Numbered from the stretch's first letter, positions 7,725 through 16,548 are shown. The stretch: 64,000 bases of DNA from Hyphomicrobiales bacterium (GCA_017305535.1 JAFKKN010000007.1:270575-334574), one strand, 5' to 3'. Numbers and translations: made by a program. The notes: generated by a model from the sequence alone, not told the origin.

Positions 7725-9500
7725 TTATGCGGCTTTCGCCAGCCGTCCGGCGTCGATGGCCTCGATCTGCAACGCCATGTAGCGGCTGTAGATGCGGCAT
7801 TGCGAGAACGCACCGCCGGTGAACCACAGGCCTGGCTGTTTCGTGCGCACCCACATGTTGCGTAGCTCCTGCGTCGTCTCTTCAAAACCCCAGATGCGGC
7901 CGACCCGTTCGGCGACTTCATTGCCGAACAGCGTGCCGACCATGTGGCCCTGGCCTTTGTAGCCGGTGGCGAGCACCACGAGGTCGGCGTTACGCACCGT
8001 GCCGTCGGTCATCTCGACGCCGCCGGCGACGAACTGCTTGATGTCGGCGGCCTGAACGAGACCGATCTTGCCGTCCGCGATCAGTTCCGAGCAGCCGACG
8101 TTGAAGTAATAGCCGCCGCCACGCTGGCGGAATTTCAGCGGCCAGCCGGTGCCGCCTTCGCCGAATTCGAGGCGAAAGCCGGCCTTCTCCAGCCGTTGCA
8201 GCAACGGCGCGTCCAGCTTGCGCACCTCGTCGGTGATGATCTTGTGGGCGACCTTCATCACCGCCAGTGGCACCGATGAATTGAGCGTGTCGCGCACCTC
8301 GATGGGTGGGCCGTCGCCGAGATAGGTCTTGTCGTAAAGCTGCGCGCTGGGATCGACGTTGATCACCATGGTCGGGCTGCGCTGCACCATGGTGACATTG
8401 ACGCCGTTGGCCTGCAGTTCCTGCGCGATGTCGTGCGCGCTGGTGCCGGTGCCGAGCACCAGTGCGGATTTGCCGGTCCAGTCCGCACCCTTGGTGAACC
8501 CGCTGGAATGCAGCACCGTGCCCTTGAAATTCTCGATGGTCGGAATCGTCGGAATGTTCGGCACGCTGCTGACGCTGGTGGCGAGCACGATATGCTTCGG
8601 GCGCAGCGTGCGCGGCGCCTGGCCCTCGCGGCGCACCGTGGCTTGCCACGTCGCGCTGGCGTCGTCATAGGTCGCGCCTTCGAAGGTGGTACGGGTCCAG
8701 AAATCGAGATCCATGCTCTCGACATAGGTTTCGAGCCAGTTGGCGATCTTGTCCTTCGGAATGTAATCCGGCCACGTCACCGGGAACGGCATGTAGCGGA
8801 GGTGATTCACCGGTGTCTTGTTGTGCAGCTTGAGGCCGTTGTAGCGCAGCCGCCAGTTGTCGCCGACGCGCTCCTCCTTGTCGACGATCAGCGCGTCGAA
8901 GCCGAGCCGCTTCAGTTCGACCGCCGCCGAGATGCCGGCATGGCCGCCGCCGACGATTAGTACGTCAGGCTCACGGTCTTCGTAGGCGAGCTGCTGCGCG
9001 CGTTCATCGAGCCAGCTTGCCTCGGCAAAATCGCGCGCGTGCGACACCGGTTCGTTGTCGCGACGACGCGCGGCGCAGATGCCGTCCATGTCGAGCAGCG
9101 TGGAGATCGTCCAGGCTTGCGGATGATCGCCCGGCAGCAGCCGGACGACGCCGAGCCCGGCGCCGTTCGCGGAGACGAAGCGGAAAATCGCCTCGACCAC
9201 CTCGTGCCCGGCGACGGTGGCGCGGCGCGGTGCCAGAAGGTCGTCGGCGACGCCGAAGTCCCGCGCCTTGGCCTCACCGGCATCGCGCAGCAAGGTGTCG
9301 CAGATCGTGTCGCGGCCGCTTTGGGTGAAGATGTCCCACGACAGCCCGCAGAGGTTGCGCCAGTGGCAATCGGTTGCGAACAGCGCCGCGAGCGCCGCTT
9401 TGTCTCCGTTGCCGAGCGACTGGTTGAAGGCCGCGACCCAAGTTCGCGCCTGCTGCTCCGCCGGAGCGTCCACCTTGCTCAGCATTGCGGGTCCTTCCAT
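7725..9500 (-). CDS. SnoaL-domain / flavin-containing monooxygenase fusion
   Basis: About 591 residues. The first 150 form a SnoaL/NTF2-like domain (ARTWVAAFNQSLGNGDKAAL). The rest is a class B flavoprotein monooxygenase with FAD site VLIVGGGHAGISAAVEL, NADPH site ALVLGTGTSAHDIAQEL, and the fingerprint FKGTVLHSSGF. This is FxGxxxHxxxF, the FMO/YUCCA form, not the FxGxxxHxxxW of classical Baeyer-Villiger enzymes. It would oxygenate a soft nucleophile or carbonyl substrate using NADPH and O2. The start at 9500 (MEGPAML) is chosen because the divergent dehydrogenase begins MDGPAMI after an equally spaced box; the ATG at 9485, preceded by GGAAGGA, is a real alternative. Probably controlled by the LysR gene upstream. 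Confidence 0.88.
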   Translation of the reverse strand: MEGPAMLSKVDAPAEQQARTWVAAFNQSLGNGDKAALAALFATDCHWRNLCGLSWDIFTQSGRDTICDTLLRDAGEAKARDFGVADDLLAPRRATVAGHEVVEAIFRFVSANGAGLGVVRLLPGDHPQAWTISTLLDMDGICAARRRDNEPVSHARDFAEASWLDERAQQLAYEDREPDVLIVGGGHAGISAAVELKRLGFDALIVDKEERVGDNWRLRYNGLKLHNKTPVNHLRYMPFPVTWPDYIPKDKIANWLETYVESMDLDFWTRTTFEGATYDDASATWQATVRREGQAPRTLRPKHIVLATSVSSVPNIPTIPTIENFKGTVLHSSGFTKGADWTGKSALVLGTGTSAHDIAQELQANGVNVTMVQRSPTMVINVDPSAQLYDKTYLGDGPPIEVRDTLNSSVPLAVMKVAHKIITDEVRKLDAPLLQRLEKAGFRLEFGEGGTGWPLKFRQRGGGYYFNVGCSELIADGKIGLVQAADIKQFVAGGVEMTDGTVRNADLVVLATGYKGQGHMVGTLFGNEVAERVGRIWGFEETTQELRNMWVRTKQPGLWFTGGAFSQCRIYSRYMALQIEAIDAGRLAKAA

Positions 9501-9553
9501 TCTGGCTGTTTGTGTCATCCCACCCAACGGAATGACGCGGATGGTTTCAACTA

Positions 9554-9588
9554 ACAGAAAGTCATTCGTCGATAATGTTTTGTAATGG
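9554..9588 (-). promoter_or_regulatory. Candidate LysR box upstream of the FMO gene
   Basis: Read on the - strand it starts CCATTACAAAACATTATCGA and ends GACTTTCTGT. It matches the box at 10533-10568 over 35 bases with one gap and a few mismatches, in the same orientation relative to its own downstream gene. About 53 bases separate it from the proposed ATG of the FMO gene; the spacing on the other side is about 50. The centre contains TTAT-N6-ATGA, a weak T-N11-A type LysR motif. Confidence 0.65.
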
Positions 9589-9623
9589 GTGGTGCGCGGA
9601 TCGTGGGAATCCGCCGATCTTCC

Positions 9624-10523
9624 TCAAACCGTTTTGGCGAATTCGGCGGCGCTCTTGCGCAGCCAGCTCAGGAAGCTGCGGCCCTTGCGGTTGAGCGGCC
9701 GGTTCTTCGGCCACACCACGTAATGCGCCAGCCGCCGCTCGAACGGCGCGTTGAACAGCGGCACCAGGGTTCCGTCGCGCAGTTCGTTCTGGAGCAGATG
9801 GATTTGCCCCATCGCGACGCCGACGCCTTCCACGGCCGCCTGATAGGTCAGGATCGAGGTGGAGAAGCTGATGCCGTCTTCCGACAGCAGATCGGTGCGA
9901 TGCACGGCGGCGAGCCAGTCGTGCCAGTCGGTGCGGCGATAATGCGAATGCAGCATTGGCACCTTTTTCAAATCGTCGAGTTCCACGAGTCGCGATTTCG
10001 CCAGCAGCTTTGGGCTGCATACCGGCTGGATCAGATCCTTGAACAGCAGTTCCGTTTCGGCGCCACGCCACTGGCCGTTGCCGAACTGGATGGCGAGATC
10101 GACATTGTCCTTTTCGAAATCGACCGGCGCGACGACGTTGCTGATGTTGAGCTTGATGTTGGGATAGGTGACGTAGAACGACGGCAGCCGGTGGATCAGC
10201 CACTTCGACGCGAAGGTGGTGTAGGTACGCACGTTGAGCGGCTCGATTTTCCGCGTCGCCGTGAGGTTGGCGGAGGCGCTGGCGATGATCTGGAACGCCG
10301 GAGAAATTTGCCGGTGAAACTGCTCGCCGACCGAGGTGAGGCGGATGCCCTGCTTGTCGCGCTCGAACAACCGGACGCCGAGATAGTTTTCCAGCGTCTG
10401 GATTTGCCGGCTCACCGCCGGCTGGGTCACGCGCAGCTTCTGCGCCGCCTTGGTGAAGCTGCCAAGGCGCGCGGTGATCTCGAAAACATGAAGCGGATTC
10501 AAGGGCGGCATCGCTTCGCGCAT
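9624..10523 (-). CDS. LysR-family transcriptional regulator (GcvA-like)
   Basis: A 299-residue LTTR. The winged HTH is at residues 1-60 (HVFEITARLGSFTKAAQKLR, then VTQPAVSRQIQTLENYLG), followed by the two-lobed inducer domain from about residue 90 with GVAMGQIHLLQNEL near 245. It lies between the - strand FMO gene and the + strand operon beginning at 10619. Near-identical boxes occur at both of its ends, so the likely targets are the FMO gene, itself and the dehydrogenase operon. LTTRs usually respond to a pathway metabolite. Confidence 0.93.
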   Translation of the reverse strand: MREAMPPLNPLHVFEITARLGSFTKAAQKLRVTQPAVSRQIQTLENYLGVRLFERDKQGIRLTSVGEQFHRQISPAFQIIASASANLTATRKIEPLNVRTYTTFASKWLIHRLPSFYVTYPNIKLNISNVVAPVDFEKDNVDLAIQFGNGQWRGAETELLFKDLIQPVCSPKLLAKSRLVELDDLKKVPMLHSHYRRTDWHDWLAAVHRTDLLSEDGISFSTSILTYQAAVEGVGVAMGQIHLLQNELRDGTLVPLFNAPFERRLAHYVVWPKNRPLNRKGRSFLSWLRKSAAEFAKTV

Positions 10524-10532
10524 CGGGAGTCT

Positions 10533-10568
10533 CCATTACAAAAACTTATAGACGAATAATCTTTCTGT
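10533..10568 (+). promoter_or_regulatory. Candidate LysR box between lysR and the acyl-CoA dehydrogenase operon
   Basis: Starts CCATTACAAAAACTTATAGA and ends TAATCTTTCTGT. The core TTAT-AGACGA-ATAA is a symmetric 14-base LysR-type motif. It sits directly before the start of the divergent lysR gene, where LTTR autoregulation sites normally are, and about 50 bases before the dehydrogenase ATG. Its partner is at 9554-9588. Confidence 0.7.
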
Positions 10569-10618
10569 AGTTGCGCGTCAAACCCGCTTCGCGAGACAAG
10601 GCTTGCGAAACTTCAAGC

Positions 10619-11797
10619 ATGGACGGCCCGGCAATGATCGACGATTTGAGCGAGGAACAGCGCGCGTTTGCCGAGTCGGTTCGGCGGTTCGCGGAAGCGC
10701 ATCTGGCGGCCGGCGCGCTGGCGCGCGCGCACGATCCGCGTTTCCCGTTCGACGTCGCGGAAAAGCTGGCGAAGCAGGGCCTGCTTGGCATCACCTTCGA
10801 CGAGAAGGACGGCGGGCAGGGCGGCACCCTGATGGATGCGGTGATCGCCATTCAGGCTATCGCCTCGGTGTGCCCGCGCAGCGCCGACGTGGTGCAGGCC
10901 GGCAACTTCGGACCGATCCGCACGTTCGTGGAATACGCCAGCGACGACCAGAAGCAGCGTTTCCTGCCGGATCTGCTGGCGGGGCGCAGCGTCATCAGCC
11001 TCGGCATGAGCGAGCCCGACGCCGGCTCCGCGGTCACCGAACTGAAAACCTCGGCGCGGCAGGACGGCGATCATTACGTTATCAACGGCACCAAGGTGTT
11101 TGGCACCCACAGCCCCGATGCGTCGGTGTTCCTGGTTTACGTGCGTTTCGCGTCCGGCGTGAACGGCATCGGCTCGGTGCTGATCGAGCGCGGCACGCCC
11201 GGCTTCACCATCGGCAAGCCGTCGCCGTTCATGAGCGGCGAGGAATGGTGCCAGCTTTATTTCGAGAACTGCCGGATTCCGGCGGCGAACGTGCTGCTCG
11301 GCATCGGCGGCTTCAAGAAACAGATCGCCGGTTTCAACGTCGAGCGGCTCGGCAATTCGTCGCGCGCGCTGGCGCTCGGCCGCTACGCTTTCAATCTCGC
11401 GCGCGAGCACGCGCTGGTGCGCCAGCAGTTCGGGCGGCCGCTGTGCGAGTTCCAGGGCTTGCAGTGGAAGTTCGCGGACATGGCGCTGAAGCTAGAATCC
11501 GCGCAGCTTTTGCTGTATCGCGCGGCGAGCGTCACCGATGGCCTGCCGACCGCGTTCGATACCGCGCTGGCGAAACTGGCCTGCAATCAGGCCGGCTTTG
11601 ACGTTGCCAATGAGGCCGTTCAGGTCATGGGCGGCACCGGCTACAGCCAGGAGTCGCTGGCGGAATATTGCATGCGCCGGACGCGCGGCTGGATGATCGC
11701 CGGCGGCTCGACCGAAATTCTCAAGAACCGCATCGCCGAACACGTTTTCGAGCGGCGGTTCGATCAACGAAAGGCCGTGGCCCGTGCCGCAGAGTAG
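10619..11797 (+). CDS. Acyl-CoA dehydrogenase
   Basis: A 392-residue FAD-dependent acyl-CoA dehydrogenase. The N-terminal helical domain begins LSEEQRAFAESVRRF. The middle domain carries ISLGMSEPDAGSAVTELKT (FAD/substrate signature 1). The C-terminal domain carries QFGRPLCEFQGLQWKFADMA and QVMGGTGYSQESLAEYCMRR. Near the end, IAGGSTEILKN replaces the YEGT form that carries the catalytic Glu in short- and medium-chain enzymes, so the base must be placed elsewhere. It is the first gene of a long + operon. Start at 10619 (MDGPAMIDD) is favoured by its match to the FMO start; ATG 10634 is the alternative. Confidence 0.9.
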   Translation: MDGPAMIDDLSEEQRAFAESVRRFAEAHLAAGALARAHDPRFPFDVAEKLAKQGLLGITFDEKDGGQGGTLMDAVIAIQAIASVCPRSADVVQAGNFGPIRTFVEYASDDQKQRFLPDLLAGRSVISLGMSEPDAGSAVTELKTSARQDGDHYVINGTKVFGTHSPDASVFLVYVRFASGVNGIGSVLIERGTPGFTIGKPSPFMSGEEWCQLYFENCRIPAANVLLGIGGFKKQIAGFNVERLGNSSRALALGRYAFNLAREHALVRQQFGRPLCEFQGLQWKFADMALKLESAQLLLYRAASVTDGLPTAFDTALAKLACNQAGFDVANEAVQVMGGTGYSQESLAEYCMRRTRGWMIAGGSTEILKNRIAEHVFERRFDQRKAVARAAE

Positions 11798-13880
11798 AAC
11801 GCTGGCGCCGTCGCCGATGCTGTCGCGGGCGTTGCTCGCGCCGAAGAGCATTGCGATCGTCGGCGCGTCGGCCGATCCCTCGAAGGTGGCGGCGCGGCCG
11901 CTGCAATATCTGCGGCAGGCCGGCTATGCCGGTACGATCTATCCGATCAATGCGCGACGCGACACCGTGCTCGGCGAGCGCGCGTGGCCGTCGCTCGATG
12001 CGTTGCCGGAGGCGCCGGATCATGCCTTCATTCTCGCCGGTGCCGACGGCGTGCTCGATGCGGTGCGCGAATGCGCGGCGCGCGGCGTCAAGGTCGCCAC
12101 CATTCTGGCGACGGGTTTCGCCGAGGCTGGCTACGAAGGCTTGCAGCGCGTCGATGCGTTGAAGAAAATCGTTTCCGAGACCGGCATTCGCATTCTCGGG
12201 CCGTCCAGCATCGGCGTCGTCAATTTTCATGCGAAAGCCTTGTTGACGGCTAACGCCGCGTTTGCCGAGCCGAACCTGCCGAGCGGCGGCGTGTTCGTCG
12301 CCTCGCACAGCGGCAGCATGCTTGGCGCGCTGGTGTCGCGCGGCAAGGCGCGGTCGGTCGGCTTCGCCGGCTTGGTTTCCGTGGGCAACGAGATCGATCT
12401 GACGCTCGGCGAAATCTGCGCGATGACGCTCGATGATCCGGCGGTGACCGGCTACATGCTGTTCCTCGAAAGCTTGCGCCACGCCGACGACCTGCGCCGC
12501 TTCGCGGTGGCGGCGGCGGAACGCGGCAAGCCGGTGGTTGCCTACAAGCTCGGCCGCTCGCAGCAGGGCGCGGAACTGGCGCTGTCGCACACCGGCGCGC
12601 TCGCCGGCGAGGACGACATCGCGGGCGCCTTCCTGTCTGATTGCGGCATCGCGCGCGTCGAAAATTTCGAAGCGTTGCTGGAAACCCTGCCGTTGCTCGG
12701 CCGTATTCCGGCGGGCACGGTGCGCGGTCGCGCGCCGCGCGTCGGCGTGGTGACCACCACCGGCGGCGGCGCGGCGATGGTGGTGGATGGCCTCGCATTG
12801 CGTGGCGTCGATGTGACGTGCCCGAGCGATGACACGTTCGCGCGGTTGCAGAACGCCGGCGTCAGCGTCGAGCGCGGCGTGCTGGTCGATCTCACCATGG
12901 CCGGAACGCGGCCCGATGTGATGAAAGCCGCGCTCGACGTGATGCTGTCGGCACCGGAGTTCGATCTGGTCGTCGCAGTCACCGGTTCATCGGCGCGCTT
13001 CCGCCCCGAGCTCGCGGTGAAGCCGGTGGTCGAAAGCGCCTCAACTAACAAGCCGCTGGTCTCGTTTCTCGCGCCCGACGCGCCGGAGGCGCTGGCGATG
13101 TTATCGCAAGCGAACGTTCCGAATTTCAGAACGCCGGAAGCCTGCGCCGATGCGATCGCCGCGGCTTTCGCGCGTCGCGTAGCAGTTGCGCCGATCGATG
13201 TTTCGCGTTCTGTCAGGCGCAACAAATCAGCGCAGTTGAACGAGCGCGACGCCTATGCTCTGTTCGCGCGCGTCGGCGTGCCGCACGCAGCATCGGTGGT
13301 GCTGCCTGTCGATGCGACGACGATTGATCTGCCGTTCGAGTGCCCGGTGGTGGTGAAGCTGTTGTCCGAGACGATTGCACACAAGAGCGATGTCGGTGGC
13401 GTGGTGTTGAATGTTCGCGATGCCGCGGGCGTCAAGGCCGCGATGACGTCGATTGCCGCGTCGGTGCGTAAGGCATCGCCGGACGCCGATGCGTCTCAAG
13501 TCATCGTGCAGCCGATGATGTCGGGGCTTGGCGAGTTGTTGCTGGGCTATCGCAAGGATGCCGATGCCGGCCCGGTGGTGTTGCTCGCCGCCGGCGGCAT
13601 CTACACCGAGATCTATCGCGACCGCAGCATCCGTCTGGCGCCGGTGACGCTGGAAACCGCGCGGGAGATGATTTCCGAACTGGCGATCGTGAAAGCGCTG
13701 CAAGGCTTTCGCGGCCGACCGAAGGGCGATCTCGAAGGTGTCGCGCACGCCATCGTCGCGCTGTCGCGGCTCGCGCTCGACGAGGAGCACGACGTCGCCG
13801 ACGCCGAGATCAATCCGCTGCTGGTGCGGCGTGAGGGCGAGGGCGTGGTGGCGCTCGATGCATTGGTGAGGCTCGCGTGA
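11784..13880 (+). CDS. NDP-forming acyl-CoA ligase (acetate--CoA ligase family)
   Basis: A 698-residue fused ADP-forming acyl-CoA synthetase that joins CoA to a carboxylic acid using ATP through a phosphohistidine enzyme. Domains in order: CoA-binding Rossmann (PKSIAIVGASADPSKVAARP), succinyl-CoA-ligase-like (SHSGSMLGAL), and an ATP-grasp C-terminus (CPVVVKLLSETIAHKSDVGG, ending DVADAEINPLLVR). The histidine for phosphorylation is in ELALSHTGALAGEDD. The GTG start overlaps the dehydrogenase gene by 14 bases; ATG at 11820 is also possible. A full-length paralogue is at 51205. Substrate unknown; aromatic or branched acids are common in this family. Confidence 0.92.
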   Translation: MPQSRTLAPSPMLSRALLAPKSIAIVGASADPSKVAARPLQYLRQAGYAGTIYPINARRDTVLGERAWPSLDALPEAPDHAFILAGADGVLDAVRECAARGVKVATILATGFAEAGYEGLQRVDALKKIVSETGIRILGPSSIGVVNFHAKALLTANAAFAEPNLPSGGVFVASHSGSMLGALVSRGKARSVGFAGLVSVGNEIDLTLGEICAMTLDDPAVTGYMLFLESLRHADDLRRFAVAAAERGKPVVAYKLGRSQQGAELALSHTGALAGEDDIAGAFLSDCGIARVENFEALLETLPLLGRIPAGTVRGRAPRVGVVTTTGGGAAMVVDGLALRGVDVTCPSDDTFARLQNAGVSVERGVLVDLTMAGTRPDVMKAALDVMLSAPEFDLVVAVTGSSARFRPELAVKPVVESASTNKPLVSFLAPDAPEALAMLSQANVPNFRTPEACADAIAAAFARRVAVAPIDVSRSVRRNKSAQLNERDAYALFARVGVPHAASVVLPVDATTIDLPFECPVVVKLLSETIAHKSDVGGVVLNVRDAAGVKAAMTSIAASVRKASPDADASQVIVQPMMSGLGELLLGYRKDADAGPVVLLAAGGIYTEIYRDRSIRLAPVTLETAREMISELAIVKALQGFRGRPKGDLEGVAHAIVALSRLALDEEHDVADAEINPLLVRREGEGVVALDALVRLA

Positions 13881-13881
13881 C

Positions 13882-14262
13882 ATGACTATGGCTGCGATCG
13901 AACAATTGCCGGACCGCGTGAACGCCGACGCACCGCTGGTGCGGCGAGGCCGTTTTCTCACGACGCGTTTCCTGCTCGAGGTCGGCGACACGCAGTGGCT
14001 GATCGGCGTGCAGGACGGAAAGATCGTCTCCGTCGAGCGCGGGCCGTTCGTGATGCCGTCGTGGTCATTCGCGTTGCGCGCATCGGATAGCGAGTGGCAA
14101 ACCTTCTGGAGCGCCAATCCGCCGCCCGGCCATCACGACCTGATGGCGCTGATCAAACGCCGCGCGCTCAAGGCAGAGGGCGATCTGCAGGTCTTCATGG
14201 CTTACTTGCGTTACTTTAAGGACGTGCTGGCCAAGTTGCGCGCGCAAGAGGTGGCAGCATGA
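13882..14262 (+). CDS. Small SCP2-like protein, module copy 1
   Basis: A 126-residue protein that I do not recognise with certainty. It shares a clear pattern with the protein at 22367: an RGR-x-L start, a GKIV strand, a W(F/Y)W-type turn (WQTFWSANPPPGHHDLMAL), and an ending GDLQVFMAYLRYFKDVLA. The order strand-strand-W-helix-GD-helix resembles small SCP2 sterol-carrier domains that bind hydrophobic ligands; this is inference. Its last four bases overlap the start of the alpha/beta hydrolase (ATGA), and the same overlap occurs in the second copy, so the pair is translationally coupled. A substrate-binding partner of the hydrolase is the simplest idea. Confidence 0.72.
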   Translation: MTMAAIEQLPDRVNADAPLVRRGRFLTTRFLLEVGDTQWLIGVQDGKIVSVERGPFVMPSWSFALRASDSEWQTFWSANPPPGHHDLMALIKRRALKAEGDLQVFMAYLRYFKDVLAKLRAQEVAA

Positions 14263-15128
14263 GCGCCGCGTTCGAACCCGTCATCGGCCGTTATCTGAAC
14301 CTGACGCTGCTCGGCAAGCCGCATCGGCTTTATGTCGAGGAAGCCGGGCAGGGCGTGCCGCTATTGTGCCTGCACACCGCCGGCGCCGACGGTCGCCAGT
14401 ATCGCGGTCTGATGAACGATCCGGACATCACCGCGAACCATCGCGTCATCGCCTTCGATATGCCGTGGCACGGCAAGTCGTCGCCGCCGGCCGGCTGGCA
14501 TGACGAGGAATACAGGCTCACCTCGCAGGATTACACCGCGATGATCCTCGCGGTGATGGATGCGCTGGAACTCGATCGCCCCATCGTGATGGGTTGTTCG
14601 ATCGGCGGCCGCATCGTGCTGCATCTGGCGCTGGAGCATCCCGAGCGGTTTCGCGGCATCGTCGGCCTGCAAGCCGGCGCGCATGTCGATCCGTATTACG
14701 ATCTGAATTTCCTGCATCGCGCCGATGTGCATGGCGGCGAAGTCTGCGCGGCGATCGTGTCGGGCCTGGTCGGCCCGCGCACGCCGGAGAAGGAGCGCTG
14801 GGAAACGCTGTGGCATTACATGCAAGGCGGCCCTGGCGTGTTCAAGGGCGATCTCTATTTCTACAAGATCGATGGTGATATCCGCGATCGCGTGGCGCGG
14901 ATCGACACGACACGCTGTCCGCTGTTCCTGCTGTCGGGCGAATACGATTATTCGTGCACGCCGGAAGAAACGCTGGCGGTGGCGAAGTCGGTCGCGGGGT
15001 CAGAAGCCACCATCATGAAGGGACTCGGTCATTTCCCGATGAGTGAGGATCCGCAAACATTCATCAATTACCTGAAACCGGTGCTGCAAAAGATCGATGC
15101 GATCGCGCAGCAGCGACAGACGACGTGA
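14259..15128 (+). CDS. Alpha/beta hydrolase, module copy 1
   Basis: A 289-residue alpha/beta hydrolase, probably cytoplasmic. The nucleophile elbow is GCSIGG with Ser114, and the other triad members are probably Asp230 (GEYDYSCTPEE) and His258 (GLGHFPMSED). The oxyanion-hole segment is LCLHTAGADGRQY. It is closely related to the protein at 22807, with Ser114 at the identical position and shared blocks DMPWHGKS, DVHGGEVCAA and FKGDLYFY. Family members cleave esters, lactones or C-C bonds. In this operon a lactone or enol-ester product of the monooxygenase would be a sensible substrate, but that is inference. Confidence 0.9.
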   Translation: MSAAFEPVIGRYLNLTLLGKPHRLYVEEAGQGVPLLCLHTAGADGRQYRGLMNDPDITANHRVIAFDMPWHGKSSPPAGWHDEEYRLTSQDYTAMILAVMDALELDRPIVMGCSIGGRIVLHLALEHPERFRGIVGLQAGAHVDPYYDLNFLHRADVHGGEVCAAIVSGLVGPRTPEKERWETLWHYMQGGPGVFKGDLYFYKIDGDIRDRVARIDTTRCPLFLLSGEYDYSCTPEETLAVAKSVAGSEATIMKGLGHFPMSEDPQTFINYLKPVLQKIDAIAQQRQTT

Positions 15129-15171
15129 CGTTTTCAACGCCACCGAACGTGGCTGGGAGGGAGAGAGGACG

Positions 15172-16380
15172 ATGCTGAAATCACTATCGATCGCCGCAAT
15201 GACAATAGCTGTCCTGGGCTCGGTTGCTCAGGCTCAGGAAAAACCGCCGATCAAGATCGCGGTCGTTAACGATCAGGGCGGCGTTTACATGGAAGCCGGC
15301 GGGCCGGGCTCCGGCGTCGCCGCGAAGCTCGCGGCCGAGGCGTTCGGCGGCGAAGTGCTGGGCCGCAAGATCGAGGTGATTGTGCTCGATCACCAGAACA
15401 AGGCTGATATCGCGGCGTCGCTGACCCGCAAGCTGATCGAGGTCGACAAGGTCGACCTGCTGGCGGACGGTGCGTCGTCGGCGGCCGGTCTCGCCATGAA
15501 CGAAGTCGCCAAGGCCGCGAAGAAGATCTTCGTCGTGTCCGGTCCGGCGGCGACCAACTTCACCGGCGCGGCGTGCTCGCCGACCACGTTCCACTTCAAC
15601 TACGACACCTACGCGCTGGCCAACGGCACCGGCAAGGCGATCGTGAAGCAGGGCGGCGACAGCTGGTTCTTCTTGACCGCCGACTATGCCTTCGGTCACA
15701 GCCTGCAACGCGACGTCTCGCGTTTCGTCGAGGAGGCCGGCGGCAAGGTGGTGGGTTCGGTCAAGCATCCGCTCAACAGCTCGGACTTCTCGTCGTTCCT
15801 GCTGCAGGCGCAGGCCTCGAAGGCCAAGATCATCGGCCTCGCTAATGCCGGCACCGACACTGTCAACTCGCTGAAGCAGGGCGCCGAGTTCGGCATCGTG
15901 CAGGGCGGGCAGAACTTCGCTGGCCTGCTGGTGTTTATCAGCGACGTGCATGCGCTCGGCCTCAAGGTGGCGCAGGGCCTGATCCTGACCACGTCCTACT
16001 ACTGGGACCTCAACGATCAGACCCGTGCGTTCTCCGAGAAGTTCGGCAAGCAGATGGGCGGCCGGATGCCGACCATGGTGAACATGGGCGTTTACAGCGG
16101 CGTCACGCACTTCCTGCGCGCGGTGAAGGAAGCCGGCACCACCGATAGCGAAGTGGTGGCCAAGAAGATGCACGAGATGCGCGTCAACGACGTCTACAAC
16201 AAGGATGTCGAGATCCGCCCCGACGGCCGCGTGCTGCACGACATGTATCTGGTGAAGGTGAAGTCGCCGGAGCAGTCGAAGAAGCCCTACGACTACTATG
16301 AAGTTCTCGCCAAGATCCCGGGTAATGAAGCCTTCCGTCCGCTGTCGGAAAGCGAATGCCCGCTGGTCAAGAAGAACTGA
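15172..16380 (+). CDS. Periplasmic binding protein of a branched-chain-amino-acid-type ABC transporter
   Basis: A 402-residue Peripla_BP_6 protein with a signal peptide (MLKSLSIAAMTIAVLGSVAQ, cleaved after AQA). Mature features include KIAVVNDQGGVYMEAGGPGS, AAEAFGGEVLGRKIEV and SWFFLTADYAFGHSL. A paralogue with many identical blocks (SSFLLQAQASKAK, MYLVKVKSPE, PLSESECPLVKK) is at 48325. No permease or ATPase gene is nearby, so it must work with components encoded elsewhere. GGGAGGGAGAGAGG precedes the ATG at 15172. A strong hairpin after the stop separates it from the next gene. In rhizobia such proteins often bind aromatic or organic acids rather than amino acids. Confidence 0.92.
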   Translation: MLKSLSIAAMTIAVLGSVAQAQEKPPIKIAVVNDQGGVYMEAGGPGSGVAAKLAAEAFGGEVLGRKIEVIVLDHQNKADIAASLTRKLIEVDKVDLLADGASSAAGLAMNEVAKAAKKIFVVSGPAATNFTGAACSPTTFHFNYDTYALANGTGKAIVKQGGDSWFFLTADYAFGHSLQRDVSRFVEEAGGKVVGSVKHPLNSSDFSSFLLQAQASKAKIIGLANAGTDTVNSLKQGAEFGIVQGGQNFAGLLVFISDVHALGLKVAQGLILTTSYYWDLNDQTRAFSEKFGKQMGGRMPTMVNMGVYSGVTHFLRAVKEAGTTDSEVVAKKMHEMRVNDVYNKDVEIRPDGRVLHDMYLVKVKSPEQSKKPYDYYEVLAKIPGNEAFRPLSESECPLVKKN

Positions 16381-16392
16381 CGTGAGTTGCTG

Positions 16393-16422
16393 TGTCCCGT
16401 TCCGAGTCATCGGAACGGGACA
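16393..16422 (+). terminator. Strong hairpin after the binding-protein gene (attenuator or mRNA-stabilising stem)
   Basis: A perfect 13-base stem (TGTCCCGTTCCGA / TCGGAACGGGACA) with loop GTCA starts 13 bases after the stop. A T-rich stretch (TTTCTTGTTTTG) begins five bases later. It probably lets the binding protein be made in excess over the enzymes downstream, as is usual for ABC operons. Confidence 0.65.
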
Positions 16423-16548
16423 CCAGTTTCTTGTTTTGACGCGTTTTTTTCACGCGAACCGGATTCCGCTTCGCTCGAAAACGCCGCGACGATTGCGGCC
16501 CTCTCGGGGCCGGAGTCTCCCAACGAAAGATCAAGGAAGGCAGACGGA

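Noticed and set aside
7725..9500. Calling the FMO a Baeyer-Villiger monooxygenase
   Set aside because: The fingerprint ends in Phe (FKGTVLHSSGF) rather than Trp, so the FMO/YUCCA form fits better.
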